53,367 nucleotides of DNA from a bacterium CG_4_9_14_3_um_filter_65_15 (GTDB lineage Bacteria > Krumholzibacteriota > Krumholzibacteriia > LZORAL124-64-63), in assembly GCA_002790835.1 (NCBI GenBank), contig PFVX01000017.1:1-53367 (forward strand). The letters are read 5' to 3'. The notes under the pieces are model-generated. The model ran no database searches. It was not told the origin of the DNA and saw only the letters and a program-made list of their open reading frames with translations. Below, in pieces: positions 1 to 7,857 of the stretch. Position 1 is the stretch's first letter. Each line of letters opens with the position of its first letter. Both the position numbers and the translations under genes were made by a program.

Positions 1-107
1 CAACATGATCGCCGGCGGGCGAAAGACCGCTGCGCCGGCAAAACTGACAAGCTTGTCCTGATGTTCTACGGCGCAGGCTCCTAGCTGAAAACGCGGCGAA
101 AAGGTGA

Positions 108-236
108 GGCGGAACTCGTAGACACAATTTACGAGGCACAACTAAAGGTATCAACGGGAAACTCGATCTCGACACCGGCAGCGGCGATGCCGAGGTCATC
201 CTGGACGCCGGCAGCGGCTCCATCATCATCGAGTGA
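108..236 (+). pseudogene. Truncated 3' end of a possible DUF4097-like (beta-helical adhesin-type) protein
   Basis: A reading frame ending in TGA at 234-236 encodes a short Gly/Asp/Ser-rich stretch with the repeated pattern LDTGSGDAEV and LDAGSGSI. This pattern is typical of the beta-strand repeats of DUF4097 putative adhesins. The frame has an in-frame TGA at 105-107 and no ATG after it. The other two forward frames also close within the first 85 bases. What is visible is therefore either a decayed 3' remnant or a region with sequence errors at the edge. The family link rests only on the repeat look. Confidence 0.3.
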
Positions 237-244
237 CCGAGCCA

Positions 245-1033
245 TCAACGCCGCGTGAGAACCTCGAGTTGATAGGGCAACAGCCGGCCGTCCAGGGGAC
301 GGCCGGCTGCGTCGTAGGAGGCCACGATGCGCAGGGATGTGCCGTCGATCAGGTCGGCCCACTGGCGCGCGTCGTAGGTTCGCAGGTCGTATCGGTGATC
401 CAGGTGCTTGGTCCCGCGCGGTCGCTCGATGGTCAGGTGGCTGATCACGGTTTCGCTGCGGGCGCGCTCGGTGCCCGGCTCCGGTGGCAGGTAGTTGACC
501 AGCTGGCTGACCCGGATTCTTCCGCGTGCCCCTGTCCACAGATCCTCTTCCGCTTCCAGCCACCGGTAGTCGGCCAGGCTGAGCCCCACGATCGAAATGC
601 CTCGTGGCTTCAGGAGTCGGGCCATTCCGTCCAGGTGGGAAATCACCGCGTCGTCGCCGGCCAGGTGTCGGAGGGAATTGACGGGGTTGAAGGCGACGTC
701 CACGCTGCGGGGGGCAATGCCGGCCTTGCGGGCTTGCCCGAGAAAATCGGTCATATCCGCCTGGAACAGGACCGCGCCGTCCATGTCGCGCCGCCGGCGG
801 GCGTAGTCCAGCATGGCGCTGTCGAGGTCGAACCCGGCCACACGATGCCCCCGCCTCAAGAGTGAGCGAAGGTAGCGGCCGGTGCCGCAGGCCGGCTCCA
901 ACCAGAGTGCGGGGCCGTCGGCGTCCAGGCAGCCGTGGAGTCCGGCAATTCGTTCCAGGATATCCACTTCCCGGCCTGTCCCAGGGCTGTTGAGGACATC
1001 GAAGATCGCCGGTGCGGGGTACGTGGGGACCAT
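245..1033 (-). CDS. Class I SAM-dependent methyltransferase
   Basis: A 262-residue cytoplasmic protein with the class I methyltransferase fold. Glycine-rich motif I is EPACGTGR at residues 46-53. The acidic end of strand 2 (GFDLDSAML, about 68-75) would bind the SAM ribose. A motif-II-like ADMTDF follows at 92-97. Downstream the family pattern continues with a post-motif region (FNPVNSLRHL) and an ARLLKPRG segment. The start chosen is ATG at 1031-1033, which gives a usual-length enzyme; the open frame runs much further upstream but is antisense to the protease gene. It is divergent from the S41 protease with a 114-base gap that must hold both promoters. The substrate cannot be told; small molecule or protein are both possible. 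Confidence 0.85.
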   Translation of the reverse strand: MVPTYPAPAIFDVLNSPGTGREVDILERIAGLHGCLDADGPALWLEPACGTGRYLRSLLRRGHRVAGFDLDSAMLDYARRRRDMDGAVLFQADMTDFLGQARKAGIAPRSVDVAFNPVNSLRHLAGDDAVISHLDGMARLLKPRGISIVGLSLADYRWLEAEEDLWTGARGRIRVSQLVNYLPPEPGTERARSETVISHLTIERPRGTKHLDHRYDLRTYDARQWADLIDGTSLRIVASYDAAGRPLDGRLLPYQLEVLTRR

Positions 1034-1147
1034 GTTCCACTCCTGGTTGGGGTTAACCTTGCCCCCAAACCCGCTTCCGTGCAACATTTCGCCTGGATTT
1101 TCGTTATCAGCTTGTTTCCCCAAAACCTGATCCTGGGAGGTCGTGTC

Positions 1148-4100
1148 GTGAATCGCTTGCGCGTTGCCCTTGTCTTGACGGTCCTGTTGGCTGGACCGGC
1201 CCTTGCCGCTGTTGCTTCCACCGGAGACCAGACACCTGGCTACGTCATGCGATACGCGGACATCGGCCAGGGTCGGATCGTGTTCACCTACGAAGACGAC
1301 CTGTGGCTGGTCTTTGATCAGGGTGGCCAGGCCCACCGCATCACCACCAACCCGGGGTTTGAAGCGGAGGCAAAAATCTCTCCCGACGGAACCAAGATCG
1401 CCTTCTCGGGTGATTACGACGGCGGCTTCGACGTGTACGTCATGGACATCGACGGCGGTGTGCCCCAGCGTCTGACTTACCACCCCTCGGCCGATCTGGT
1501 GACCGGATGGACTCCGGACGGCAAAGCGGTGGTTTTTTCGTCCAACCGCGAAGCTCCCCGCTACTCCAACGAACTCTATCGCGTTTCCCTGGACGGCGGC
1601 ATGCCCGTCAAGCTGCCGGTGGATCGCGGTTCGTTGGCCTCCATGTCTCCGGACGGCAAGGGTATGGCCTACAACCGCTACGGGCGTCACACGCGCACCT
1701 GGAAGCGTTACCAGGGCGGAAACGCCCAGGACATCTGGGTCAAGGATTTCACCAGCGGCGACATCACCCGGATCACCGACTGGTCCGGCAGCGATCAGTT
1801 CCCCATGTGGGGAGCCGACGGCCAAATTTATTTCAACAGTGACCGCCAGGACGGCACCCTGAACATCTACGCCTACGACACGGCCACCAAGGCCACTCGC
1901 CGCCTGACCTTCTTCACGGATTACGACGTGAAGTTCCCCAGTCTGGGTGAAGGCAAGATCGTATACCAGCAGGGCCCGGGGCTGAGCGTTTTGGATCTGG
2001 CCACGGGTAAGGCGGCCCAGGTACCCATCACCATTCCCTCGGACCGCCGCCTGCTGCGGACCGAACTCGTCACGCCTTCGCCCCGGACCGGATCGTTCAA
2101 CCTTTCGCCGGAGGGCAAGCGCGCCCTGATCGAGGCGCGCGGCGAGATCCTCAACCTGCCCACCGACGAGGGGGACCCCCTGGTGCTGACCCGCACCCCC
2201 GGCAGCCGCGAGAAGAATGCCGTCTGGAGCCCGGACGGCCGTTGGGTCGCTCTGGTGTCGGATCGCACCGGCGAGGAGCAGGTCTACCTGGTGGACCAGC
2301 ACGGTCGCCGCGAATGGAAGCAGCTGACCGACGGGGAATTCGGGTTCATCCGGGAACTGGTCTGGTCCCCGGACAGCAAATCCCTGCTGTTCTCCGACAA
2401 GTGCCTGAAGCTGAACCTCGTCGATGCCGCCTCCGGCAAGACGCGCATGATCGCGCAGAGCGGCTACGACGACGCGTGGGAACGCTGGGGTATCACGGAA
2501 TATGTCTGGTCGCCCGACAGTCGCTGGGTGGCCTACTCGTCCCAGACCGAGAACATGAACGAGGCCATCTGGCTGTATGATACCGCCGCGGGCAAGAACA
2601 CCAAGCTGACCGACGATATGACCGAGGACTGGTCGCCAGCTTTTTCCCGCGACGGAAAGTATCTGTACTTCCTCTCCAACCGCACCTTCCAGCCCACCAT
2701 GGGCCGGCAGGATCAGAACCACATCTTCCTGAAGCTAGGCAGGCCCTACATGGTGCTGCTGCAGGACGGCGTGCGTTCTCCCTTCTACACCGAAGACACG
2801 GCGGCCGAGGTCAAGGCGGACGACTCGGCAAAGAAGGACAAGAAGGAAGACGGCAAGAAGGACAAGGATTCCGGCAAGGATAAGGTCGCGACCCGCATCG
2901 ACCTGGCCGGTATCCAGGGACGCATCCTGGCCTGTGAGGACGTGTCGGCGGGCAACTACTTCCGTCTGGAGGCCGTCGATGACGGCTTCGTCATGCTGCG
3001 CAAGAACGACTACGAGTTTCTCAAGTACCAGGACGTGAACGACGGAACCAGGGACGAACTGGACCTGGTGGGCTACAAGCTCGAGGACCACGAGATCTCC
3101 GACCTGATGACGGGAATCGCCAACTACCACCTCAGCGCCGACGGGAAGAAACTGATCTACCGGGCCGGATCGCAGTACGGTATGGTGGACGCCGGCAAGG
3201 CGGCCAAGGCCGGTGACGGCAAGATCGATCCCGGTGCCGTCAAGTTGACCGTGGACCGCATGCAGGAATTCCCCCAGATCTTCCGCCAGGCCTGGCGGAT
3301 CCAGCGCAGCTGGTTCTACGACAAGAACATGCACGGAGTGGACTGGCCGGGCATGTACGAGAAGTATGCGCCGTTCGTGGCCGGCTGCGGTACGCGCGGC
3401 GACCTGAACTACCTGATCGGGGAGATGATCTCCGAGCTGAACATCGGGCACACCTACGTGTACGGCGGGGATATGGGGAATGACGGCCCGAATGTTCCCA
3501 CGGGGATGCTCGGCTGTGGTTTCAAGTCCGAAAAGGGCCGCGAGCACTACCGGATCACCGACATCATCCCGGGGGTGCCCTGGGATTCCCGTTACCGCTC
3601 GCCTTTGCAGGAACCCGGAGTGGATGTGAAGGAGGGTGACTACCTGCTGGCCATCGACGGTGAGGACGTGACCGTCGCCGGCAACGTCTTTGCTCACCTG
3701 CAGGATCGCGCCGGCAAGATGGTGACCTTGACCGTTAGCAGCCGCGACGACGGCAAGGAGCCCCGCGAGGTGCGTCTGGAGACCCTGCGGGGCGAGGGCG
3801 GCCTGCGCTATCGCGCCTGGGTCGATGCCAACCTGGCCCACGTGACCGGCCTGAGCGACGGGAAGGTGGCCTACCTCCACCTGCCCAACATGGGCGAAAC
3901 CGGCCTGGTGGAATTCGGGCGCTCCTACTATCCCCAGACCGGCAAGAAGGCCATGATCATCGATGACCGCTACAACGGCGGCGGGTTCGTGGGGGACATG
4001 ATCATCGATCGACTCGAGCGCACGTTGTGGGCGGTCACCCAACCCCGCGAGGGCGGCAACGGCCTCAACCCCGAGCGTGTGTTCAACGGGCCGCTGGTGG

Positions 4101-4498
4101 TGCTCATCAACGGCTACACCTACAGCAACGGCGAGTTCTTCGCCGAGACCATCAAACGCAAGGGCTTGGCGACGCTCATCGGCGAGCGGACCTGGGGTGG
4201 TTCGACGGGTATCGAGGCCCACGAGGACCTGGTCGACGGCGGCGGCGTCACTCCGCCCCAGTTCGGTCTCTACGCCCTGGACGGCACCTGGCCCATCGAG
4301 GGTTGGGGCGTGGTGCCGGATATCGTGGTGGTCAACGTGCCCAACGACGTCGTGGCCGGTAAGGATGCCCAGCTCGACTTCGCGGTGCAGTACCTGCTGC
4401 AGCAGCTCGAGGAAAATCCGCACAAGTGGGACATCCCGGGCCCGCCGGCCTATCCGGTGAAGGCTCGCCCGCACATGAGTGCGGGACAGGAGAAGTAG
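1148..4498 (+). CDS. Exported tricorn-like S41 serine protease with beta-propeller and PDZ domain
   Basis: A 1116-residue protein starting at GTG 1148 behind a good GGGAGG site. An N-terminal signal peptide (MNRLRVALVLTVLLAGPALA) points to the periplasm. Residues about 30-550 carry TolB/WD40-like propeller repeats (SPDGTKIAFSG, TPDGKAVVFSS and similar). A charged Lys/Asp linker follows (about 550-580), then the tricorn core, a PDZ domain (about 795-885) and the S41 catalytic domain. Catalytic candidates by analogy to tricorn protease are His about 768 in IGHTYVYGG, Ser about 993 in YTYSNGEFF and Glu about 1051 in PIEGWGVVPD. The Ser that precedes the His in archaeal tricorn is Gly here. The likely role is trimming of peptides in the envelope. 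It stands alone, followed by a strong terminator. Confidence 0.93.
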   Translation: MNRLRVALVLTVLLAGPALAAVASTGDQTPGYVMRYADIGQGRIVFTYEDDLWLVFDQGGQAHRITTNPGFEAEAKISPDGTKIAFSGDYDGGFDVYVMDIDGGVPQRLTYHPSADLVTGWTPDGKAVVFSSNREAPRYSNELYRVSLDGGMPVKLPVDRGSLASMSPDGKGMAYNRYGRHTRTWKRYQGGNAQDIWVKDFTSGDITRITDWSGSDQFPMWGADGQIYFNSDRQDGTLNIYAYDTATKATRRLTFFTDYDVKFPSLGEGKIVYQQGPGLSVLDLATGKAAQVPITIPSDRRLLRTELVTPSPRTGSFNLSPEGKRALIEARGEILNLPTDEGDPLVLTRTPGSREKNAVWSPDGRWVALVSDRTGEEQVYLVDQHGRREWKQLTDGEFGFIRELVWSPDSKSLLFSDKCLKLNLVDAASGKTRMIAQSGYDDAWERWGITEYVWSPDSRWVAYSSQTENMNEAIWLYDTAAGKNTKLTDDMTEDWSPAFSRDGKYLYFLSNRTFQPTMGRQDQNHIFLKLGRPYMVLLQDGVRSPFYTEDTAAEVKADDSAKKDKKEDGKKDKDSGKDKVATRIDLAGIQGRILACEDVSAGNYFRLEAVDDGFVMLRKNDYEFLKYQDVNDGTRDELDLVGYKLEDHEISDLMTGIANYHLSADGKKLIYRAGSQYGMVDAGKAAKAGDGKIDPGAVKLTVDRMQEFPQIFRQAWRIQRSWFYDKNMHGVDWPGMYEKYAPFVAGCGTRGDLNYLIGEMISELNIGHTYVYGGDMGNDGPNVPTGMLGCGFKSEKGREHYRITDIIPGVPWDSRYRSPLQEPGVDVKEGDYLLAIDGEDVTVAGNVFAHLQDRAGKMVTLTVSSRDDGKEPREVRLETLRGEGGLRYRAWVDANLAHVTGLSDGKVAYLHLPNMGETGLVEFGRSYYPQTGKKAMIIDDRYNGGGFVGDMIIDRLERTLWAVTQPREGGNGLNPERVFNGPLVVLINGYTYSNGEFFAETIKRKGLATLIGERTWGGSTGIEAHEDLVDGGGVTPPQFGLYALDGTWPIEGWGVVPDIVVVNVPNDVVAGKDAQLDFAVQYLLQQLEENPHKWDIPGPPAYPVKARPHMSAGQEK

Positions 4499-4521
4499 GC
4501 GTCGTCGCGTCCAGATGAAGG

Positions 4522-4551
4522 CGGCCCCCGGCGAGAGTCGGGGGCCGTTTT
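4522..4551 (+). terminator. Rho-independent terminator after the S41 protease
   Basis: A perfect 9-bp GC stem (4522-4530 with 4539-4547), 8-base loop, then TTTT at 4548-4551. It lies 23 bases after the protease stop codon. Confidence 0.85.
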
Positions 4552-4695
4552 CCATTCCGCCATACGCCGGACCCACAGGCTCCCCGGGGTTGCACCGGCT
4601 GCCTGCTGGAAATTCCCGGGGGATTCGGATAGATTCGCCAGGCGATTGCCCGGATCCCCGGATCGCCGGACCCCAATAGAGGAATTGATTCCACC

Positions 4696-5676
4696 ATGGG
4701 CGAGCCCAACGTCAGCATCATCATGGCCGTATACAATACGGCGGAGTTCCTGCCGGAGACCCTGGAGTCCATCCTCGCCCAGACTTTCGGCGAATTCGAG
4801 GTCGTCTGTGTCAACGACGGGTCCACGGACGGCAGTGCGGAAATCCTCAGGGAGTATGCAGCCAAGGACCCCCGGGTTGTCGTCATCGACCAAGAAAACT
4901 TGGGCGGGACGAGGGCCCGGGAGGTGGGCCTGGGCCTCGCCCGGTCGGAGTACGTGTGGTTCGTCGATTCGGATGACGTTATCCCGGCGAGCAGTCTTGC
5001 GGCGCTCCACACCTCCCTGGTCGAGGCGGGGGCGGATATCGCCATCGGAAACTACGCCAAGATCGACGCCGACGGAGCGGTGTTCTCGGAGAACGTCTAC
5101 CCCAGGCAATCCGCCAAGGGCGAGGTGTCCTTCGCGCAGATTCTGCGCCTGAATGCCCCGCAGCTGTGGAACAAGGTCTTCCGGCGCGGATTGTTCACGG
5201 GGGTCGACTTTTCGCCGGTGCGGATCGGACAGGATCTGGCCCTTTCCCTGCAGGCGGCCATGGCCTCGAGGAAATCCATCATGGTGGATCACGATGTGTA
5301 CCATTACCGGGTCTACCGGGGTTCGATTTCCCAGACTTTCCGGACGGACACGCTGCTGGATATCACCCGATCATTGGGAATCCTGATTGCCCGGGCCAAA
5401 AATACCGGCCTTTATGAGAGCCTGGAAGGCGACTGGAACGAGTTGTTGTTGCGACACTGCCTCCATCAATTGAGGAAACTGGTCTACCTGGGGGTGGGCG
5501 ATGCGCGACACCTGCAGAGGGGGATCCGGGATTTCCTCGCGGAAAACCTGGGCCCCGCAAATTCCGCCGAAGCCGATATCCTGGCTGAGGACGTGCAGCG
5601 ATACCTGTCGAGCAGGATTTTTTTGACTCCGAAATATTGGCGACACTTCCTGGGCTCCAGGCGGAAACGAGCATAG
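4696..5676 (+). CDS. Family 2 glycosyltransferase (GT-A fold)
   Basis: A 326-residue GT2 enzyme. The N-terminal nucleotide-sugar domain is clear: VSIIMAVYNT near the start, NDGSTD at 40-45 binding the UDP/uracil part, and the metal-binding acidic motif VDSDD at 90-94. The remaining 200 residues hold the acceptor side (LWNKVFRRGLF, then a helical C-terminus) typical of capsule or LPS glycosyltransferases with a WcaA/SpsA-like core. It lacks membrane segments. The upstream AGAGGA site is 12 bases from the ATG. It is followed after 44 bases by the DUF2264 gene on the same strand, suggesting a two-gene operon for surface polysaccharide. Donor and acceptor are unknown. Confidence 0.9.
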   Translation: MGEPNVSIIMAVYNTAEFLPETLESILAQTFGEFEVVCVNDGSTDGSAEILREYAAKDPRVVVIDQENLGGTRAREVGLGLARSEYVWFVDSDDVIPASSLAALHTSLVEAGADIAIGNYAKIDADGAVFSENVYPRQSAKGEVSFAQILRLNAPQLWNKVFRRGLFTGVDFSPVRIGQDLALSLQAAMASRKSIMVDHDVYHYRVYRGSISQTFRTDTLLDITRSLGILIARAKNTGLYESLEGDWNELLLRHCLHQLRKLVYLGVGDARHLQRGIRDFLAENLGPANSAEADILAEDVQRYLSSRIFLTPKYWRHFLGSRRKRA

Positions 5677-5720
5677 ATTGCAGGGGGCGGAAATCCCACC
5701 GGAAGGGGTACAGGTTGGCC

Positions 5721-7802
5721 ATGCTCGCGAGAATCAAGCGACGCCTGAAGAAACAATTCCGCAGGCCGCTCGACCCGGACCTTTTGACCCCCGTCCGGGC
5801 GAAGCTCACTAGTCCCCTGGACCACGACCTTTCCCCTCACACCGGTTGGACGCGGCAACATTGGGATGAGTTGGCCGGTATCATCTTGGCCGGGGCGGCC
5901 GGCTTCTTCTCGCCCGGTCGCGCCTATGTGAAAGTCCCGGGCCACGACACATTGCGGGATCCGCGCATCGACGGCTTGGAGGGGTTTGCGCGGAGCCTGA
6001 CCATCGCCGCTCCTTGGTTTCACCGGGAAGGCGGCACCCATGTTTCCCCTGAGGGGGAATCGGTCGACCTGCTTGAATTCTATCGGACCGGGCTGCGGAA
6101 CGGAACGAATCCCCAGCACCCGGAATTCTGGGGCAGCGCGGGGGATTTCGACCAGCGCATCCTGGAAGCTGCGGATATCGCCTGGTCGCTCTTCGTGGCG
6201 CGGAAACATCTGTGGGATCCCCTGTCGAATGACGAGAAGGAGAGCTTGACCGCTTGGCTGACCGGTGCCAACGGCAAATCCGTGAAGATCAACAACTGGG
6301 TTCTGGCCAAGGTCATGATCAATGTCGTCCTGCGTGCGCTGGACCAGCCGCATTCCGAGGAGGAGATCGGGGATGGGCTCGCTCTGGTCGACGAGTTCTA
6401 CGTGGGGGACGGTTGGTATCAGGACGGGCTGACTGAGGGTTACGACTATTACAATGCCTGGATGTTCCACGACTACCTGCTGAAGTTCACCCTGATCGAT
6501 GGCGCCCTGGGTTCCAAACGCAATGCCTACATCCGGAAGCGATCTGCACGCTTCCTCGAGGATTACCGTCATTTCTTCGCCGCCAACGGGAGCCAAGTCT
6601 CCTTCGGCCGATCGCAGACCTACCGTTCCGCTGCCTTGGGGCCGGTGGTGATGGGCGCCATGGCGGGTGGCCTGGGATTGGAGCCGGGTCTGGCGAGGCG
6701 TCTGGCCAGCGGCAACCTGAAATTTTTCCTGGATGGCGGAATGCTGGCGAAGCGGGGAAACCTGACCCTCGGTTTCACACGCCCCCTGTTGCCGTTGATC
6801 GAGGGTTATTCGTGCGGTGGTTCGCCGTACCTGCTGGGGCGGGCGTTCAGCGCCTTGTTGATGCCGGCGGAGCACCCGTTCTGGTCGGCGACCGAAGAGC
6901 CGTTGCCCGTCGAGCGAGGAGATTACTCGCTTGCTGTGTCCGTGGCGGGGCTGATCCTGGATGGGGAAAAACAGGGCGGCCACGTCCAACTGGTGAACCA
7001 CAAATCCACCAGTTTGGTGGATGGCCGGCAGGAGAAGTACGGCCAATTCACCTACAGTTCACACTTCGGATACAGGGTTGCCACGGAGCAAAGTGGGCAC
7101 CCGCCCGATTCTTCCCTGCTGGTTTCCCGTGACGGGAAATCCTATTCCGGTCGGGACAAGCCGTTCCATCTGCAGGCTTCCCCGGGATTCGGCAGCTCCT
7201 TTTTTCTCCCCTTCGGCGGAGACAAGACCGTGGTGTTCACCAACACCATTTTTTGCGACCACTTCCAGCTTCGCATCCACCAGATCGTATCGACGGCCCC
7301 CTTCTCCGTCATCGAGGGCGGGTACGCCCTGGGCTATGACCAGGGAGCCCCATCGGCGCAAAGCGGTCCGGACTGGGAATTCGTCGGCGACGGCAAACGG
7401 GGCTCCTTCATCCGGCGCTTGGTCGGTTTCGACCATGGTCGTCCGGCCTCCGTCCCGGATGGCGATGGAGATGCCCATCTCTTGGCTCCACATTCGGCAA
7501 CCCCGGGTGTGGGTCTTCGCCTGGGAAACCACCGCCAAATCCTGCTGGTTTCCCTGGTCCGCGGTTGCCTGAACGGGGAGACTCCCGAAGATCTGGCGTC
7601 GTTTGTGGGAAAAGTTGAAAGCGGCCACAACTGGATGACGGTGACCTTGGCGAACGGGGATGCCTTGTTCACGCAGATCGGTACGGTCAGCGAGCGGGAG
7701 GTGGCGGTCAACGGCGTCCGCCTATCCGGCCGGACTGTCTACGCCAGGGTTTTCGCCGACGGGACCATCGCCGCCCATTATCTCGATCACTCCGTTTCCT
7801 GA
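5721..7802 (+). CDS. DUF2264 family protein, probable polysaccharide-active enzyme
   Basis: A 693-residue protein recognised as DUF2264 from the N-terminal pattern WTRQHWDELAGIILAG, RIDGLEGFARSL and the later DGWYQDGLTEGYDYYNAWMF block. Members have an all-helical N-terminal half, thought to form an (alpha/alpha)6-type toroid as in polysaccharide lyases and glycosidases, and a beta-rich C-terminal half. Here residues about 1-400 look helical and 400-693 beta-rich. There is no signal peptide, and the first 15 residues are strongly basic (MLARIKRRLKKQFRR). A TTG six bases upstream (5715) sits nearer the GGAAGGGG site and is an alternative start. It follows the GT2 gene and probably works on the same glycan. 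The reaction is not established for this family. Confidence 0.8.
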   Translation: MLARIKRRLKKQFRRPLDPDLLTPVRAKLTSPLDHDLSPHTGWTRQHWDELAGIILAGAAGFFSPGRAYVKVPGHDTLRDPRIDGLEGFARSLTIAAPWFHREGGTHVSPEGESVDLLEFYRTGLRNGTNPQHPEFWGSAGDFDQRILEAADIAWSLFVARKHLWDPLSNDEKESLTAWLTGANGKSVKINNWVLAKVMINVVLRALDQPHSEEEIGDGLALVDEFYVGDGWYQDGLTEGYDYYNAWMFHDYLLKFTLIDGALGSKRNAYIRKRSARFLEDYRHFFAANGSQVSFGRSQTYRSAALGPVVMGAMAGGLGLEPGLARRLASGNLKFFLDGGMLAKRGNLTLGFTRPLLPLIEGYSCGGSPYLLGRAFSALLMPAEHPFWSATEEPLPVERGDYSLAVSVAGLILDGEKQGGHVQLVNHKSTSLVDGRQEKYGQFTYSSHFGYRVATEQSGHPPDSSLLVSRDGKSYSGRDKPFHLQASPGFGSSFFLPFGGDKTVVFTNTIFCDHFQLRIHQIVSTAPFSVIEGGYALGYDQGAPSAQSGPDWEFVGDGKRGSFIRRLVGFDHGRPASVPDGDGDAHLLAPHSATPGVGLRLGNHRQILLVSLVRGCLNGETPEDLASFVGKVESGHNWMTVTLANGDALFTQIGTVSEREVAVNGVRLSGRTVYARVFADGTIAAHYLDHSVS

Positions 7803-7813
7803 GCCCGTCGGGT

Positions 7814-7844
7814 CCGGCCTCGCTGGGATTTCCAGCGAGGCCGG
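7814..7844. terminator. Hairpin between convergent genes
   Basis: A perfect 13-bp inverted repeat (7814-7826 with 7832-7844) with a 5-base loop, between the stop codons of the DUF2264 gene and the minus-strand regulator. Neither side has a T-run, so termination efficiency is uncertain. Confidence 0.6.
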
Positions 7845-7857
7845 CCGAAGAAACGCT

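Noticed and set aside
245-2722. 825-codon minus-strand open frame across the protease gene
   Set aside because: Only its last 262 codons look like a protein (methyltransferase). The rest is antisense to the S41 gene and lacks family features, a common artefact of GC-rich codon use.
2735-4576. 613-codon minus-strand open frame
   Set aside because: Antisense to the S41 protease; Val/His/Gly-rich sequence typical of reversed GC-rich genes, no ribosome site.
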